Assembly (NCBI GenBank): GCA_012842745.1
Contig: DUSF01000005.1
Coordinates: 1 to 45,331 of the forward strand
Length of the DNA: 45,331 nt
Reading direction: 5' to 3'
Source of the DNA: Bacillus sp. (in: firmicutes)
Lineage (GTDB): Bacteria > Bacillota > Bacilli > Bacillales > Bacillaceae_J
This document shows positions 28,389-41,888 of this stretch, one piece after another. The translations under genes and the position numbers were made by a program. The notes under the pieces are model-generated. The model saw only the letters and a program-made list of their open reading frames with translations. It was not told where the DNA came from and searched no databases. The number at the start of each line of letters is the position of its first letter. Positions within the stretch are counted from its first letter, which is position 1.

Positions 28389-28438
28389 AATGTTTTTGTG
28401 GTGCGGTTTTTACCGCTCTCACAAAAACATTGTTTTTG
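28389..28438 (+). terminator. terminator-like hairpin between ybxF and rpsL
   Basis: AATGTTTTTGTG (28389-28400) and CACAAAAACATT (28420-28431) form a perfect 12-bp stem. Inside it GCGGT (28403-28407) and ACCGC (28412-28416) form an inner stem. GTTTTTG follows. It looks like an intrinsic terminator or attenuator that lets only part of transcription reach rpsL. No second promoter is obvious downstream. Confidence 0.65.
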
Positions 28439-28473
28439 CCGAAAAAATGAATCACCTGGATATGTGGACATAA

Positions 28474-28917
<444 letters not shown>

Positions 28918-28958
28918 TCGATATTTCATAAATAATTATTATGAAGGGAGGGTATCAT

Positions 28959-29429
28959 ATGCCACGTAAAGGTCCTGTAGCTCGTAGAGACGTATTACCA
29001 GATCCGATTTATAACTCTAAGCTTATTACTCGCCTAATCAACCAAATTATGATTGATGGTAAAAGAGGAAAGGCGCAAACAATTCTTTATAATGCGTTTG
29101 ATATCATCAAAGAACGTACTGGCAATGATCCAAAAGAAGTATTCGAACAAGCTCTTAAGAACATTATGCCTGTACTTGAAGTTCGTGCACGCCGCGTTGG
29201 TGGTGCCAACTATCAAGTGCCAGTAGAAGTTCGTCCTGAGCGTCGTACTACTTTAGGGTTACGTTGGTTAGTGCAATATTCACGTTCTCGTGGTGAGAAA
29301 ACGATGGAAGAGCGTTTAGCGAACGAAATTCTTGATGCAGCAAACAACACTGGTGCATCAGTGAAGAAGCGTGAAGACACTCACAAAATGGCAGAAGCGA
29401 ATAAAGCATTCGCACACTACCGTTGGTAA
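28959..29429 (+). CDS. rpsG: ribosomal protein S7
   Basis: S7 starts assembly of the 30S head and contacts tRNA in the E site. The 156 residues begin [20 protein letters not shown], contain [19 protein letters not shown] and [19 protein letters not shown], and end [23 protein letters not shown] 28959 is chosen over an in-frame ATG at 28941, which overlaps the ribosome binding site AAGGGAGG. The family length of 156 fits. Confidence 0.97.
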   Translation: MPRKGPVARRDVLPDPIYNSKLITRLINQIMIDGKRGKAQTILYNAFDIIKERTGNDPKEVFEQALKNIMPVLEVRARRVGGANYQVPVEVRPERRTTLGLRWLVQYSRSRGEKTMEERLANEILDAANNTGASVKKREDTHKMAEANKAFAHYRW

Positions 29430-29474
29430 AATAAACATACTAATTAATTTCCTAAAAAGGAAGGAGAAGTATAG

Positions 29475-31553
29475 ATGGCTAGAGAGTTCTCCTTAGAAAA
29501 TACTCGTAATATCGGTATCATGGCACACATTGATGCTGGTAAAACAACAACAACTGAGCGCATCCTTTTCTATACTGGACGAATTCATAAAATTGGGGAA
29601 ACTCATGAAGGAGCTGCCCAAATGGACTGGATGGCGCAGGAGCAAGAGCGTGGAATCACGATTACTTCTGCTGCGACAACAGCTCAATGGAAAGGCCACC
29701 GTGTTAATATTATTGATACACCAGGACACGTAGACTTTACAGTTGAGGTTGAGCGATCTCTTCGTGTATTAGATGGCGCAGTAACAGTATTAGATGCACA
29801 ATCAGGTGTTGAGCCGCAAACTGAAACAGTTTGGCGTCAGGCAACAACTTATGGAGTACCACGTATTGTATTTGTTAACAAAATGGATAAAACAGGTGCG
29901 GACTTCTTATATGCAGTAAAGACGCTCCATGACCGTTTAGGTGCGAATGCACACCCAATTCAATTACCAATTGGTGCTGAAGATGAGTTCAAAGGAATTA
30001 TTGACCTCGTTGAAATGAAGGCAACAATGTATGGTAATGATACTGGGACAGATATTCAAGAATCAGATATACCTGAAGACATGAAGGATTTGGCTGAAGA
30101 ATATCGCGGAAAATTAATTGAAGCGGCAGCTGAGCTAGATGAAGAATTAATGATGAAGTATCTTGAAGGCGAAGAGCTTACTAATGAGGAAATTAAGGCG
30201 GCTATCCGTAAGGGTACTCTTAATGTTGAAATCTACCCAGTGCTTTGCGGTACAGCATTTAAGAATAAAGGTATCCAAAAAGTGCTTGATGCTGTAATTG
30301 ATTATTTACCTGCTCCGATTGATATTGCATCAATTAAAGGTATAATTCCTGATACTGACGAAGAAGTGGAACGCCATTCTAGTGATGAAGAACCATTCTC
30401 CGCACTTGCATTTAAGATAATGACAGATCCATATGTCGGTAAACTAACATTCTTCCGTGTTTACTCGGGTATCTTAAATTCCGGTTCGTATGTATTAAAC
30501 TCAACAAAAGGTAAGCGTGAACGCGTAGGACGTATCCTGCAAATGCATGCGAACCACCGTGAAGAAATCTCACAAGTTTATGCTGGAGATATCGCAGCGG
30601 CTGTTGGTTTAAAAGATACAACAACAGGTGATACTCTTTGTGATGAAAAGAATGCAGTTATTCTTGAATCTATGGAGTTCCCGGAGCCAGTAATCTCATT
30701 ATCTGTGGAGCCGAAATCAAAAGCAGACCAAGATAAAATGGGCATTGCATTACAAAAGCTTGCTGAAGAAGATCCGACATTCCGTACGGAAACAAATCCG
30801 GAAACAGGACAAACGATTATCTCTGGTATGGGTGAACTTCACTTAGACATCATTGTTGATCGTATGAAACGCGAATTCAAGGTTGAGGCTAATGTGGGTG
30901 CACCGCAAGTTTCTTACCGTGAAACATTCCGTCAAACTGCTGAGTGTGAAGGTAAATTCGTACGTCAGTCAGGTGGACGTGGACAATATGGTCACGTATG
31001 GATTAGATTCGAACCTAATGAAGAAGGTAAAGGCTTCGAGTTTGTTAACGCAATCGTCGGTGGCGTAGTCCCTAGAGATTACGTTCCTGCTATCCAATCA
31101 GGACTAGAAGACGCACTGCAAAACGGTGTCCTTGCTGGCTATCCGTTAATAGACGTAAAAGCTACATTATTCGATGGTTCTTACCATGATGTAGACTCAA
31201 GTGAAATGGCGTTTAAAGTTGCTGCGTCTTTATCACTTAAAAATGCTAAAACAAAATGTAATCCAGTATTACTAGAGCCAATGATGAAAGTTGAAATCGT
31301 TGTTCCAGAGGAATACATGGGCGATATCATGGGTGATGTAACTTCACGTCGTGGTCGTGTTGAAGGTATGGAAGCTCGTGGTAATGCACAAGTTGTTAAA
31401 GCAATGGTTCCACTTTCAGAAATGTTTGGTTATGCAACTGCACTTCGTTCAAATACTCAAGGTCGTGGAGTATACTCTATGCACTTTGATCATTACGAAG
31501 AAGTTCCAAAATCAATTTCGGAAGAAATCATCAAGAAAAACACAGGTGCATAA
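29475..31553 (+). CDS. fusA: elongation factor G
   Basis: EF-G catalyses GTP-driven translocation and, with RRF, ribosome recycling. The 692 residues have the GTPase motifs AHIDAGKTT (17-25), DTPGHVDF (81-88) and NKMDK (135-139). These are followed by domains II-V, with [14 protein letters not shown] and [13 protein letters not shown]. No fusidic-acid resistance change is evident by eye, although I cannot check all sites. ATG 29475 follows GGAAGGAG. A hairpin leader separates it from tuf. Confidence 0.98.
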   Translation: MAREFSLENTRNIGIMAHIDAGKTTTTERILFYTGRIHKIGETHEGAAQMDWMAQEQERGITITSAATTAQWKGHRVNIIDTPGHVDFTVEVERSLRVLDGAVTVLDAQSGVEPQTETVWRQATTYGVPRIVFVNKMDKTGADFLYAVKTLHDRLGANAHPIQLPIGAEDEFKGIIDLVEMKATMYGNDTGTDIQESDIPEDMKDLAEEYRGKLIEAAAELDEELMMKYLEGEELTNEEIKAAIRKGTLNVEIYPVLCGTAFKNKGIQKVLDAVIDYLPAPIDIASIKGIIPDTDEEVERHSSDEEPFSALAFKIMTDPYVGKLTFFRVYSGILNSGSYVLNSTKGKRERVGRILQMHANHREEISQVYAGDIAAAVGLKDTTTGDTLCDEKNAVILESMEFPEPVISLSVEPKSKADQDKMGIALQKLAEEDPTFRTETNPETGQTIISGMGELHLDIIVDRMKREFKVEANVGAPQVSYRETFRQTAECEGKFVRQSGGRGQYGHVWIRFEPNEEGKGFEFVNAIVGGVVPRDYVPAIQSGLEDALQNGVLAGYPLIDVKATLFDGSYHDVDSSEMAFKVAASLSLKNAKTKCNPVLLEPMMKVEIVVPEEYMGDIMGDVTSRRGRVEGMEARGNAQVVKAMVPLSEMFGYATALRSNTQGRGVYSMHFDHYEEVPKSISEEIIKKNTGA

Positions 31554-31601
31554 TCAGGTTTAATATTGCATTAATTCAAATTTTATAGTAAGTTGGTAAT
31601 T

Positions 31602-31620
31602 GGGAATTCCTAGAATTCCC
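31602..31620 (+). other. hairpin in the tuf leader
   Basis: GGGAATTC (31602-31609), a CTA loop and GAATTCCC (31613-31620) form a perfect 8-bp stem in the 123-base gap between fusA and tuf. There is no T-run after it, so it is not a standard terminator. It may stabilise the tuf mRNA or mark processing. Confidence 0.6.
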
Positions 31621-31676
31621 GTCCCTTACATATAAAAAAATAATAAATTATTATACATTTAAGGAGGAAATCTCTA

Positions 31677-32864
31677 ATGGCTAAAGCTAAATTTGACCGT
31701 TCAAAACCGCATGTTAACATCGGTACAATTGGACACGTTGACCATGGTAAAACTACCCTTACTGCTGCTATCACAAACGTACTTGCTAAGGCAGGTGGTG
31801 CGGAAGCTCGTGGATATGACCAAATCGATGGAGCACCAGAGGAAAGAGAACGTGGAATTACAATCTCAACTTCTCACGTAGAATATCAAACTGAAAAGCG
31901 TCACTATGCACACGTTGACTGCCCAGGACATGCTGACTATGTTAAGAACATGATCACTGGTGCTGCTCAAATGGACGGCGGTATCCTAGTAGTATCTGCT
32001 ACTGATGGTCCTATGCCTCAAACACGTGAGCACATCTTACTTTCTCGTCAAGTAGGTGTACCTTACTTAGTAGTATTCATGAACAAGTGTGATATGGTTG
32101 ATGACGAAGAATTACTAGAATTAGTTGAAATGGAAGTTCGTGACTTACTTTCAGAATACGAATTCCCAGGAGACGATATCCCTGTAATCAAAGGTTCTGC
32201 TCTTAAAGCTCTTGAAGGAGAGCCTGAGTGGGAAGCTAAAATCAATGAACTAATGGATGCTGTTGACAGCTACATTCCAGACCCAGTTCGTGACACTGAC
32301 AAGCCATTCATGATGCCAGTTGAGGATGTATTCTCAATCACTGGTCGTGGTACAGTTGCTACTGGACGCGTTGAGCGCGGTCAAGTTAAAGTTGGTGACG
32401 TAGTTGAAATCGTTGGTCTAGCTGAAGAAGCTAAGAGCACAACTGTAACTGGTGTAGAAATGTTCCGTAAGCTTCTTGACTATGCAGAAGCTGGAGACAA
32501 CATCGGTGCATTACTTCGTGGTGTTGCACGTGATGACATCCAACGTGGTCAAGTACTTGCTAAACCAGGTTCAATTACACCACACAAAACTTTCAAAGCT
32601 GAAGTTTACGTTTTATCAAAAGAAGAAGGTGGACGTCATACTCCATTCTTCTCAAATTATCGCCCACAATTCTATTTCCGTACAACTGACGTAACTGGAA
32701 TCATCAAGTTACCAGAAGGTGTAGAAATGGTAATGCCTGGTGACAACATCGAAATGACTGTAGAACTTATCACTACAGTTGCGATTGAAGAAGGAACTAA
32801 ATTCTCAATTCGTGAAGGTGGACGTACAGTAGGCGCTGGCGTTGTAGCTACAATCGTTGAGTAA
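31677..32864 (+). CDS. tuf: elongation factor Tu
   Basis: EF-Tu carries aminoacyl-tRNA to the ribosome. The 395 residues show GHVDHGKT (19-26), DCPGHADY (81-88) and NKCD (136-139). Domains II and III end in [17 protein letters not shown]. Codon use is very biased (for example GTA/GTT, CGT and GGT), consistent with the most abundant protein in the cell. AAGGAGG precedes ATG 31677. It closes the str group and is followed by a strong terminator. Confidence 0.98.
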   Translation: MAKAKFDRSKPHVNIGTIGHVDHGKTTLTAAITNVLAKAGGAEARGYDQIDGAPEERERGITISTSHVEYQTEKRHYAHVDCPGHADYVKNMITGAAQMDGGILVVSATDGPMPQTREHILLSRQVGVPYLVVFMNKCDMVDDEELLELVEMEVRDLLSEYEFPGDDIPVIKGSALKALEGEPEWEAKINELMDAVDSYIPDPVRDTDKPFMMPVEDVFSITGRGTVATGRVERGQVKVGDVVEIVGLAEEAKSTTVTGVEMFRKLLDYAEAGDNIGALLRGVARDDIQRGQVLAKPGSITPHKTFKAEVYVLSKEEGGRHTPFFSNYRPQFYFRTTDVTGIIKLPEGVEMVMPGDNIEMTVELITTVAIEEGTKFSIREGGRTVGAGVVATIVE

Positions 32865-32882
32865 TTAAATTAATGAAAGATT

Positions 32883-32915
32883 AAAGCAGTCGGCTAAAAC
32901 CGGCTGCTTTTTCAT
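32883..32915 (+). terminator. terminator of the str group
   Basis: AAAGCAGTCGG (32883-32893) and CCGGCTGCTTT (32900-32910) form an 11-bp stem with one G-T pair and a 6-base loop, extended by further T. It separates tuf from the S10 promoter. Confidence 0.9.
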
Positions 32916-32949
32916 ATGCAATTCTATAATCAATTTGATTGAATTGTAG

Positions 32950-33453
<504 letters not shown>

Positions 33454-33493
33454 TTTAAATAAAAAATCATAATAATTACAGGAGGTGTGACTA

Positions 33494-34126
33494 ATGACCA
33501 AAGGAATCTTAGGTAGAAAAATTGGTATGACTCAAGTTTTCGCTGAAAACGGCGAATTAATTCCAGTAACGGTTATTCAAGCCGAGCCTAATATCGTTTT
33601 ACAAAAGAAAACTGTTGAAACTGATGGTTACGAAGCGGTTCAAATAGGTTTTGCAGATAAAAAAGAATCACGTGCAAACAAGCCGGAAAAAGGTCATGCA
33701 ACAAAAGCAAATACAACTCCTAAGCGCTTCGTCCGTGAAATCCGCGGTATTAACGCTGGGGAGTATGAAGTTGGTCAGGAAGTCAAAGTTGATTTATTTA
33801 CAGAAGGTGAGTTAGTTGACGTAACAGGAACATCAAAAGGTAAAGGGTTCCAAGGTGCAATTAAACGTCATAACCAATCACGTGGCCCTATGTCTCACGG
33901 ATCTCGTTATCACCGTCGTCCTGGATCAATGGGACCAGTTGCTCCAAATCGCGTATTCAAAGGTAAAGAATTACCTGGACAAATGGGTGGAGAGCAAATT
34001 ACAGTTCAAAATCTTGAAATCGTAAAGGTTGATACAGAACGTAACCTATTATTAGTTAAAGGAAATGTGCCTGGAGCTAAAAAAAGTTATGTAAAAATCC
34101 TTAATGCGGTTAAAGGTAACAAATAA
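33494..34126 (+). CDS. rplC: ribosomal protein L3
   Basis: L3 is an early-assembling 50S protein whose extension reaches the peptidyl transferase centre. The 210 residues begin [20 protein letters not shown]. The central extension has [16 protein letters not shown] and [16 protein letters not shown], and [20 protein letters not shown] follows. AGGAGGTG lies before ATG 33494. Length and motifs are typical of the family. Confidence 0.98.
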   Translation: MTKGILGRKIGMTQVFAENGELIPVTVIQAEPNIVLQKKTVETDGYEAVQIGFADKKESRANKPEKGHATKANTTPKRFVREIRGINAGEYEVGQEVKVDLFTEGELVDVTGTSKGKGFQGAIKRHNQSRGPMSHGSRYHRRPGSMGPVAPNRVFKGKELPGQMGGEQITVQNLEIVKVDTERNLLLVKGNVPGAKKSYVKILNAVKGNK

Positions 34127-34149
34127 TTGTTCAGAAAGGAGGAAATTTG

Positions 34150-34773
34150 ATGCCTAAAGTAGCACTTTATAATCAAACAGGTTCACAAGTTGGTGAAATT
34201 GAACTTTCTGAAGCGGTTTTCGGCATTGAGCCAAACAGTCACGTGCTTTTCGATGCTATTATTATGCAACGTGCATCAAGACGTCAAGGTACACACAAAG
34301 TAAAAAACCGTTCTGAAGTTCGCGGCGGTGGCAGAAAGCCATGGCGCCAAAAAGGAACTGGACGTGCGCGTCAAGGTTCGATTCGTTCTCCACAATGGAG
34401 AGGTGGGGGTATCGTATTTGGTCCTCAACCAAGAAGTTATTCTTTTAAACTTCCTAAGAAAGTTCGTCGTTTAGCTATTAAATCAGCGTTATCTACAAAG
34501 GTTTTAGATAATAACGTTGTAGTATTAGAAAATTTAACGATTGAAGCACCAAAGACAAAAGACATGGTTCAAGTGTTAAATGCATTATCATTAAATAACA
34601 AAGTTTTAATCGTTACTGCTAATGCAGATCAAACGGTTGAACTATCTGCTCGCAATATTCCTGGTGTTACTGTTATAGACGCTAATGGAGTAAATGTTTT
34701 AGATGTAATGAGCCATGATAAAATGGTGATTACAAAAGAAGCAGCTGAAAAAGTAGGGGAGGTGCTTGCATAA
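34150..34773 (+). CDS. rplD: ribosomal protein L4
   Basis: L4 lines the peptide exit tunnel; in E. coli it also represses the S10 operon, a role not established for Bacillus. The 207 residues contain the tunnel loop [20 protein letters not shown], then [15 protein letters not shown]. No macrolide-resistance deletion is visible in this loop. ATG 34150 with AAAGGAGG is used rather than TTG 34147. The stop overlaps rplW by one base. Confidence 0.97.
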   Translation: MPKVALYNQTGSQVGEIELSEAVFGIEPNSHVLFDAIIMQRASRRQGTHKVKNRSEVRGGGRKPWRQKGTGRARQGSIRSPQWRGGGIVFGPQPRSYSFKLPKKVRRLAIKSALSTKVLDNNVVVLENLTIEAPKTKDMVQVLNALSLNNKVLIVTANADQTVELSARNIPGVTVIDANGVNVLDVMSHDKMVITKEAAEKVGEVLA

Positions 34774-35060
34774 TGAAAGATCCTCGTGATATTATTAAGC
34801 GCCCCGTGATAACTGAACGTTCTACTGAAATAATGGGTGAGAAAAAATATACATTTGAAGTAGATACAAGAGCTAACAAAACGGAAGTTAAACAAGCTAT
34901 TGAAGCGATTTTCGGCGTAAAAGTTGAAAAAGTTAACGTTCAAAATTATCAAGGAAAATTCAAGCGTGTAGGTCGTTATACAGGAACTAAACCTAAACGT
35001 AAAAAAGCAATTGTAAAATTAACTGCTGATAGTAAAGAATTAGAGTTCTTTGAAGCATAA
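34773..35060 (+). CDS. rplW: ribosomal protein L23
   Basis: L23 sits at the tunnel exit and is a docking site for trigger factor and SRP. The 95 residues begin [20 protein letters not shown] and contain [19 protein letters not shown] and [20 protein letters not shown]. It starts in a TAATG overlap with rplD, with GGGGAGGTG upstream inside rplD as ribosome binding site, which points to coupled translation. Confidence 0.97.
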   Translation: MKDPRDIIKRPVITERSTEIMGEKKYTFEVDTRANKTEVKQAIEAIFGVKVEKVNVQNYQGKFKRVGRYTGTKPKRKKAIVKLTADSKELEFFEA

Positions 35061-35086
35061 TCAACAAGTGAAGGAGGGAAACCGAA

Positions 35087-35917
35087 ATGGCGATTAAAAA
35101 GTATAATCCTACGTCAAACGGTCGTCGTGGCATGACAGGCTTGGATTTCGCAGAAATCACAACTGACACACCAGAAAAGTCATTGCTCGCACCGTTACAC
35201 AAAAAAGCTGGACGTAATAACCAAGGTAAAATTACTACACGTCATCACGGTGGTGGACATAAGCGTCAATATCGTTTAATCGATTTTAAACGTGATAAAG
35301 ATGGAATACCAGGACGCGTTGCTACGATTGAGTACGATCCAAACCGTACTGCAAACATCGCATTAATCAATTATGTAGATGGTGAAAAACGTTATATCCT
35401 TGCGCCAAAAGGTTTAAAAGTTGGTCAAGAAGTATTCTCAGGACCTGAAGCGGATATTAAAGTTGGTAATGCATTGCCACTTGCAAATATTCCGGTTGGT
35501 ACTGTTGTGCATAATATTGAGTTAAAGCCAGGACGTGGTGGACAATTAGTTCGTTCTGCTGGTGCTGAAGCTCAAGTATTAGGTAAAGAAGGTAAATATG
35601 TACTAGTTCGTTTAATGTCTGGTGAGGTTCGTCAAGTCTTAGCGACATGTCGTGCAACAGTAGGCCAAGTTGGTAACTTGGAGCATGAACTAGTGAACGT
35701 TGGTAAAGCAGGTCGTTCTCGTTGGTTAGGCATTCGTCCAACAGTACGTGGATCTGTAATGAACCCTAATGACCATCCACACGGTGGTGGTGAAGGTAAA
35801 GCACCAATCGGTCGTAAATCACCAATGTCACCATGGGGTAAACCAACACTTGGAGCTAAAACACGTAAGAAAAATAAAGCGTCAGACAAATTTATTGTTC
35901 GTCGTCGTAAAAAATAA
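35087..35917 (+). CDS. rplB: ribosomal protein L2
   Basis: L2 is a core 50S protein needed for subunit joining and peptidyl transfer. The 276 residues include [20 protein letters not shown] and, near the end, the signature [20 protein letters not shown], whose histidine lies close to the peptidyl transferase centre. The last residues are basic. GGAGGG precedes ATG 35087. A hairpin lies between it and rpsS. Confidence 0.98.
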   Translation: MAIKKYNPTSNGRRGMTGLDFAEITTDTPEKSLLAPLHKKAGRNNQGKITTRHHGGGHKRQYRLIDFKRDKDGIPGRVATIEYDPNRTANIALINYVDGEKRYILAPKGLKVGQEVFSGPEADIKVGNALPLANIPVGTVVHNIELKPGRGGQLVRSAGAEAQVLGKEGKYVLVRLMSGEVRQVLATCRATVGQVGNLEHELVNVGKAGRSRWLGIRPTVRGSVMNPNDHPHGGGEGKAPIGRKSPMSPWGKPTLGAKTRKKNKASDKFIVRRRKK

Positions 35918-35920
35918 CGG

Positions 35921-35956
35921 GATTGTACTACGGTTCATAGGAACCGTGGCACAGTC
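35921..35956 (+). other. hairpin between rplB and rpsS
   Basis: ACGGTTC (35930-35936), loop ATAG and GAACCGT (35941-35947) form a perfect 7-bp stem. Beyond a small internal loop, GATTGT (35921-35926) pairs with ACAGTC (35951-35956) with one G-T pair. It ends just before the rpsS ribosome binding site and lacks a T-run. Confidence 0.6.
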
Positions 35957-35974
35957 GCGAAGGGAGGTCAATTC

Positions 35975-36253
35975 ATGGGTCGCAGCTTGAAAAAAGGACC
36001 ATTTGTCGATGATCATTTAATGAAGAAAGTTGAAGGATTGAACGAGTCTAACAAAAAACAAGTTATTAAAACTTGGTCTCGCCGTTCAACGATTTTCCCA
36101 GAGTTTATCGGGCACACTATCGCTGTCTATGATGGCCGCAAACATGTTCCAGTATTCGTAACTGAGGATATGGTGGGTCATAAATTAGGCGAATTTGCTC
36201 CAACCCGCACTTATAAAGGTCATGCGGATGACGATAAGAAAACAAGACGTTAG
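35975..36253 (+). CDS. rpsS: ribosomal protein S19
   Basis: S19 pairs with S13 in the 30S head near the A site. The 92 residues begin [20 protein letters not shown], with [22 protein letters not shown] and [16 protein letters not shown] as signatures (given as separate short stretches within residues 30-85). AAGGGAGG lies before ATG 35975. The hairpin upstream could tune its translation. Confidence 0.97.
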   Translation: MGRSLKKGPFVDDHLMKKVEGLNESNKKQVIKTWSRRSTIFPEFIGHTIAVYDGRKHVPVFVTEDMVGHKLGEFAPTRTYKGHADDDKKTRR

Positions 36254-36271
36254 TAGAGAGGAGGTATATGA

Positions 36272-36613
36272 ATGGAAGTGAAACAAGCTAAATCGGTAGC
36301 GAGAACTGTTCGTATTGCTCCTCGTAAAGCTCGTATTGTGATCGATTTAATACGAGGTAAGCAAGTAGGTGAAGCTATAGCCATTCTTCGCCATACACCA
36401 AAAGGAGCTTCTCCTGTTATCGAGAAAGTGCTAAAGTCAGCGATTGCTAACGCTGAACATAACTATGAAATGGATGTTAACAATTTAGTAGTATCACAAG
36501 CTTTTGTTGATGAAGGTCCAACATTAAAACGTTTCAGACCACGCGCGCAAGGCCGTGCTAGCGCAATTAACAAACGTACTAGCCACATTACAGTTGTGGT
36601 ATCTGAAAAGTAA
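36272..36613 (+). CDS. rplV: ribosomal protein L22
   Basis: L22 lines the peptide exit tunnel with a long beta hairpin. The 113 residues begin [20 protein letters not shown] and hold the hairpin tip [20 protein letters not shown], where changes give macrolide resistance in other bacteria; it looks normal. It ends [18 protein letters not shown] precedes ATG 36272. Confidence 0.97.
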   Translation: MEVKQAKSVARTVRIAPRKARIVIDLIRGKQVGEAIAILRHTPKGASPVIEKVLKSAIANAEHNYEMDVNNLVVSQAFVDEGPTLKRFRPRAQGRASAINKRTSHITVVVSEK

Positions 36614-36625
36614 GGAGGGATAGTA

Positions 36626-37921
<1,296 letters not shown>

Positions 37922-37941
37922 TCGAGAGGAGGTTAGCGTAA

Positions 37942-38205
<264 letters not shown>

Positions 38206-38248
38206 TTTAAAGTTCGGATATAAATTGTGTTCCGAAAGGAGGTACTGA

Positions 38249-38620
<372 letters not shown>

Positions 38621-38662
38621 AGAAAAGATCTTATTATTAGCCTTGAAGGAGGTGTCTATAAG

Positions 38663-38974
38663 ATGCATGTCAAAAAAGGTGATAAAGTACAAGTAATCTC
38701 TGGGAAAGACAAGGGCAAACAAGGTGTTATCCTTGAAGCGTATCCGAAAAAGGACCGCGTCCTAGTTGAAGGTGTTAACATTATTAAGAAACACTCAAAA
38801 CCAACACAAATGAATCCTCAGGGTGGAATTATGAGCCAAGAGGCACCTATTCATGTATCAAATGTAATGCCAATCGACCCTAAGACTGGCAAGCCTACTC
38901 GTGTAGGTTATAATGTGGTTGACGGTAAGAAAGTGCGTATTGCAAAAAAATCAGGTGAAGTTTTAGATAAATAG
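38663..38974 (+). CDS. rplX: ribosomal protein L24
   Basis: L24 is an assembly-initiating 50S protein with a KOW motif. The 103 residues begin [20 protein letters not shown], where the KOW motif ([18 protein letters not shown]) is visible, and continue [28 protein letters not shown] precedes ATG 38663. Nothing unusual was noticed. Confidence 0.97.
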   Translation: MHVKKGDKVQVISGKDKGKQGVILEAYPKKDRVLVEGVNIIKKHSKPTQMNPQGGIMSQEAPIHVSNVMPIDPKTGKPTRVGYNVVDGKKVRIAKKSGEVLDK

Positions 38975-39000
38975 ATTGTTATGAAAGGAGGTCGCGACTA

Positions 39001-39540
39001 GTGAATCGCCTAAGAGAAAAGTTTAATAAAGAAGTAGTTCCAGCTCTTGTGAGCAAATTTAACTATAAATCTGTCATGCAGGCACCTAAAATTGAAAAAA
39101 TCGTTATCAATATGGGTGTTGGTGACGCAGTTCAAAACTCAAAAGCACTAGATAGTGCAGTTGAAGAATTGGCTGCCATCACAGGTCAAAAGCCTGTTGT
39201 TACGAGAGCGAAAAAATCAATTGCGGGTTTCAGATTACGTGAAGGAATGCCAATCGGTGCGAAAGTTACCCTTCGCGGTGAGCGTATGTATGAATTCTTA
39301 GATAAATTAGTTTCTGTTTCGTTACCTCGTGTACGTGACTTCAGAGGTGTTTCTAAGAAATCATTCGATGGCCGCGGTAACTATACACTAGGTGTTAAAG
39401 AACAATTAATTTTCCCTGAAATTGATTACGATAAAGTATCTAAAGTACGTGGCATGGACATTGTTATTGTTACTACTGCTAATACAGATGAAGAAGCTCG
39501 TGAGTTATTAACTCAAGTGGGCATGCCGTTCCAAAAGTAA
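39001..39540 (+). CDS. rplE: ribosomal protein L5
   Basis: L5 binds 5S rRNA in the central protuberance and contacts P-site tRNA. The 179 residues begin [20 protein letters not shown], with [40 protein letters not shown] and [20 protein letters not shown]. The start is GTG 39001 behind AAAGGAGG. Typical length. Confidence 0.98.
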   Translation: MNRLREKFNKEVVPALVSKFNYKSVMQAPKIEKIVINMGVGDAVQNSKALDSAVEELAAITGQKPVVTRAKKSIAGFRLREGMPIGAKVTLRGERMYEFLDKLVSVSLPRVRDFRGVSKKSFDGRGNYTLGVKEQLIFPEIDYDKVSKVRGMDIVIVTTANTDEEARELLTQVGMPFQK

Positions 39541-39559
39541 TTAAAAAGGAGGGAAATTC

Positions 39560-39745
39560 GTGGCCAAAAAATCAATGATCGCTAAGCAAAAACGCAAACA
39601 AAAGTTTGCTGTTCAAGAATATACTCGTTGTGAACGCTGTGGTCGTCCGCATTCAGTATTACGCAAATTTAAACTTTGCCGTATTTGTTTCCGTGAATTA
39701 GCATACGCAGGTCAAATCCCTGGTGTTAAAAAAGCAAGTTGGTAA
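39560..39745 (+). CDS. rpsN: ribosomal protein S14, zinc-binding type
   Basis: S14 is a 30S head protein. This is the short type Z form of 61 residues with four zinc ligands, C24-x2-C27 and C40-x2-C43 (CERCGRP and CRICFREL). Many Bacilli also carry a longer zinc-free S14 under Zur control elsewhere; none is seen in this window. The start is GTG 39560 behind AAGGAGGG. It lies in the conserved place between rplE and rpsH. Confidence 0.97.
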   Translation: MAKKSMIAKQKRKQKFAVQEYTRCERCGRPHSVLRKFKLCRICFRELAYAGQIPGVKKASW

Positions 39746-39774
39746 ACCCTTAAATTGGGAAGGAGGTAAAATAT

Positions 39775-40173
39775 ATGGTAATGACTGATCCAATTGCAGA
39801 TATGCTTACTCGCATTCGTAATGCTAATATGGTACGTCACGAGAAGCTTGAAGTCCCTGCATCTAAACTTAAAAAAGAGATCGCTGAAATTCTAAAGCGT
39901 GAAGGCTTTATCCGTGACGTTGAATATATCGAAGATAACAAGCAAGGAATTATTCGTATTTTCCTTAAATACGGTACAAATAATGAACGAGTTATTACTG
40001 GCTTAAAACGCATTAGTAAGCCTGGATTACGTGTTTATGCAAAAGCAAATGAAGTACCGCGCGTACTTAATGGCCTTGGTATCGCAATTGTTTCAACATC
40101 AAGTGGTGTTGTAACAGATAAAGATGCCCGTGCGAAACAAATTGGTGGAGAAATCCTAGCATACGTTTGGTAA
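39775..40173 (+). CDS. rpsH: ribosomal protein S8
   Basis: S8 is a central 30S protein; in E. coli it represses the spc operon. The 132 residues begin [20 protein letters not shown], with [20 protein letters not shown] and the C-terminal signature [23 protein letters not shown] 39775 behind AAGGAGG is used; ATG 39781 is a possible alternative. No S8-like RNA site was recognised in the mRNA. Confidence 0.97.
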   Translation: MVMTDPIADMLTRIRNANMVRHEKLEVPASKLKKEIAEILKREGFIRDVEYIEDNKQGIIRIFLKYGTNNERVITGLKRISKPGLRVYAKANEVPRVLNGLGIAIVSTSSGVVTDKDARAKQIGGEILAYVW

Positions 40174-40201
40174 GATTTTTTGAAGAATGGAGGTGCAATA
40201 G

Positions 40202-40741
40202 ATGTCTCGTATTGGTAAGAAAATACTTGAGATCCCACAAAGCGTTACTTTCACAAATAAAAGTAACGTAATTACTGTAAAAGGACCTAAAGGCGAGCTA
40301 ACTCGTGCTTTTCATCCTGATATGAATATTAAAGTAGAGGATAATGTTCTTACTGTAGAACGTCCTTCAGATAATAAGGAACATCGTTCATTACATGGTA
40401 CAACACGTAGTCTCCTTGCTAATATGGTAGAAGGTGTTACGAATGGTTTTGAAAAAGGACTTGAATTAATCGGGGTTGGTTACCGTGCTTCTAAGTCTGG
40501 AACTAAGCTAGTTCTTAACGTTGGATATTCACACTCAGTAGAAATTCAACCTGAAGCAGGTATTGAAATTGAAGTTCCTTCTAACACAAAGATTATTGTT
40601 AAGGGTATTGATAAAGAGCGTGTTGGAGCAGTTGCTGCAAATATTCGTGCCGTTCGTCCGCCAGAGCCATATAAAGGTAAAGGGATTCGTTACGAAGGCG
40701 AATTTGTACGTCGCAAGGAAGGTAAGACTGCCAAGAAATAA
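40202..40741 (+). CDS. rplF: ribosomal protein L6
   Basis: L6 lies near the sarcin-ricin loop of the 50S subunit. The 179 residues begin [20 protein letters not shown] and show the two L6 repeats. The C-terminal signature [20 protein letters not shown] is present, followed by a basic tail. AATGGAGGTG precedes ATG 40202. Confidence 0.97.
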   Translation: MSRIGKKILEIPQSVTFTNKSNVITVKGPKGELTRAFHPDMNIKVEDNVLTVERPSDNKEHRSLHGTTRSLLANMVEGVTNGFEKGLELIGVGYRASKSGTKLVLNVGYSHSVEIQPEAGIEIEVPSNTKIIVKGIDKERVGAVAANIRAVRPPEPYKGKGIRYEGEFVRRKEGKTAKK

Positions 40742-40777
40742 CGCTTCTTAGAGTAGAAGAAAGGAGTGAATCCGAGA

Positions 40778-41140
40778 ATGATTACTAAGCTTGACAAAAA
40801 TGCTGTACGTAAAAAGAGACATGCTCGTGTGCGTGCTAAGGTAAGTGGGACTGCTGAGCGTCCACGCTTAAATGTATATCGTTCCAATCAGCATATTTAT
40901 GCGCAATTAATAGATGATGTCAATAAAGTAACTTTAGCTAGTGCATCTACGGTTGAAAAAGATGTGAATCTTGAATCAACTGGAAATATTGCAGCAGCTC
41001 AAAAAATCGGTGAATTAGTTGCAAAACGTGCACTTGAAAAAGGTGTTAAAGAAGTAGTTTTTGACCGTGGCGGCTACTTATATCATGGAAGAATTAAAGC
41101 TTTAGCAGACTCTGCTCGCGAAGCTGGTCTCGAATTCTAA
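40778..41140 (+). CDS. rplR: ribosomal protein L18
   Basis: L18 binds 5S rRNA together with L5. The 120 residues begin [20 protein letters not shown], with [20 protein letters not shown] and the end [23 protein letters not shown] 40778 is chosen over GTG 40766 because it matches the B. subtilis start and length; AAAGGAGTG (40760-40768) is the ribosome binding site. The arginine- and lysine-rich N terminus is usual. Confidence 0.96.
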   Translation: MITKLDKNAVRKKRHARVRAKVSGTAERPRLNVYRSNQHIYAQLIDDVNKVTLASASTVEKDVNLESTGNIAAAQKIGELVAKRALEKGVKEVVFDRGGYLYHGRIKALADSAREAGLEF

Positions 41141-41159
41141 TCATAAAGGAGGGAAATTA

Positions 41160-41660
41160 ATGCGTCGTGTTGATCCAAATAAATTAGAGCTTGAAGAGCG
41201 CGTTGTTGCGGTTAACCGTGTAGCAAAAGTAGTTAAGGGTGGTCGTCGCTTCCGCTTTGCTGCGCTGGTTGTTGTTGGAGATAAAAATGGTCATGTTGGT
41301 TTCGGAACAGGTAAAGCACAAGAAGTTCCAGATGCGATTCGTAAAGCTATTGAAGATGCGAAGAAAAACCTAATTAGTGTACCGCTTGTTGGTACAACTA
41401 TTCCACATGAAGTTATTGGAAACTTTGGTGCTGGCAATGTACTATTAAAGCCTGCTCTTGAAGGTACTGGTGTTATCGCTGGGGGTCCTGTACGTGCAGT
41501 ACTAGAATTAGCAGGTATTGGAGATATTCTTTCTAAGTCATTAGGAACTAATACTCCAATTAATGTTGTCCGTGCTACTATTGAAGGATTGAAAGATTTA
41601 AAAGTTGCAAATGAAGTGGCAAAGTTACGTGGTAAAACGGTAGAAGAACTGTTAGGATAA
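41160..41660 (+). CDS. rpsE: ribosomal protein S5
   Basis: S5 sits at the mRNA entry site and affects decoding accuracy. The 166 residues begin [20 protein letters not shown] and contain [20 protein letters not shown], the loop where changes give spectinomycin resistance in other bacteria. [20 protein letters not shown] and the C-terminal [20 protein letters not shown] follow. AAAGGAGGG precedes ATG 41160. Confidence 0.98.
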   Translation: MRRVDPNKLELEERVVAVNRVAKVVKGGRRFRFAALVVVGDKNGHVGFGTGKAQEVPDAIRKAIEDAKKNLISVPLVGTTIPHEVIGNFGAGNVLLKPALEGTGVIAGGPVRAVLELAGIGDILSKSLGTNTPINVVRATIEGLKDLKVANEVAKLRGKTVEELLG

Positions 41661-41672
41661 GGAGGGAAAACA

Positions 41673-41855
41673 ATGGCAAATAAACTTCAAATCACCCTCA
41701 AACGCAGTGTTATCGGTCGTCCACAGGACCAAAGAACTACTGTAAAAACATTAGGATTACGCAAGTTACATCAATCAGTTGTTCACGAAGACAATGCGGC
41801 AATTCGTGGAATGATTAATAAAGTATCTCACTTAGTATTAGTAGAAGAAGTTTAA
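41673..41855 (+). CDS. rpmD: ribosomal protein L30
   Basis: L30 is a small 50S protein near the 5S rRNA. The 60 residues start [20 protein letters not shown], continue [20 protein letters not shown] and end [16 protein letters not shown] precedes ATG 41673, 12 bases after rpsE. Both sequence and position are standard. Confidence 0.96.
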   Translation: MANKLQITLKRSVIGRPQDQRTTVKTLGLRKLHQSVVHEDNAAIRGMINKVSHLVLVEEV

Positions 41856-41888
41856 TTATAAATTTTCAATATAAGAGGAGGTGCAAGA

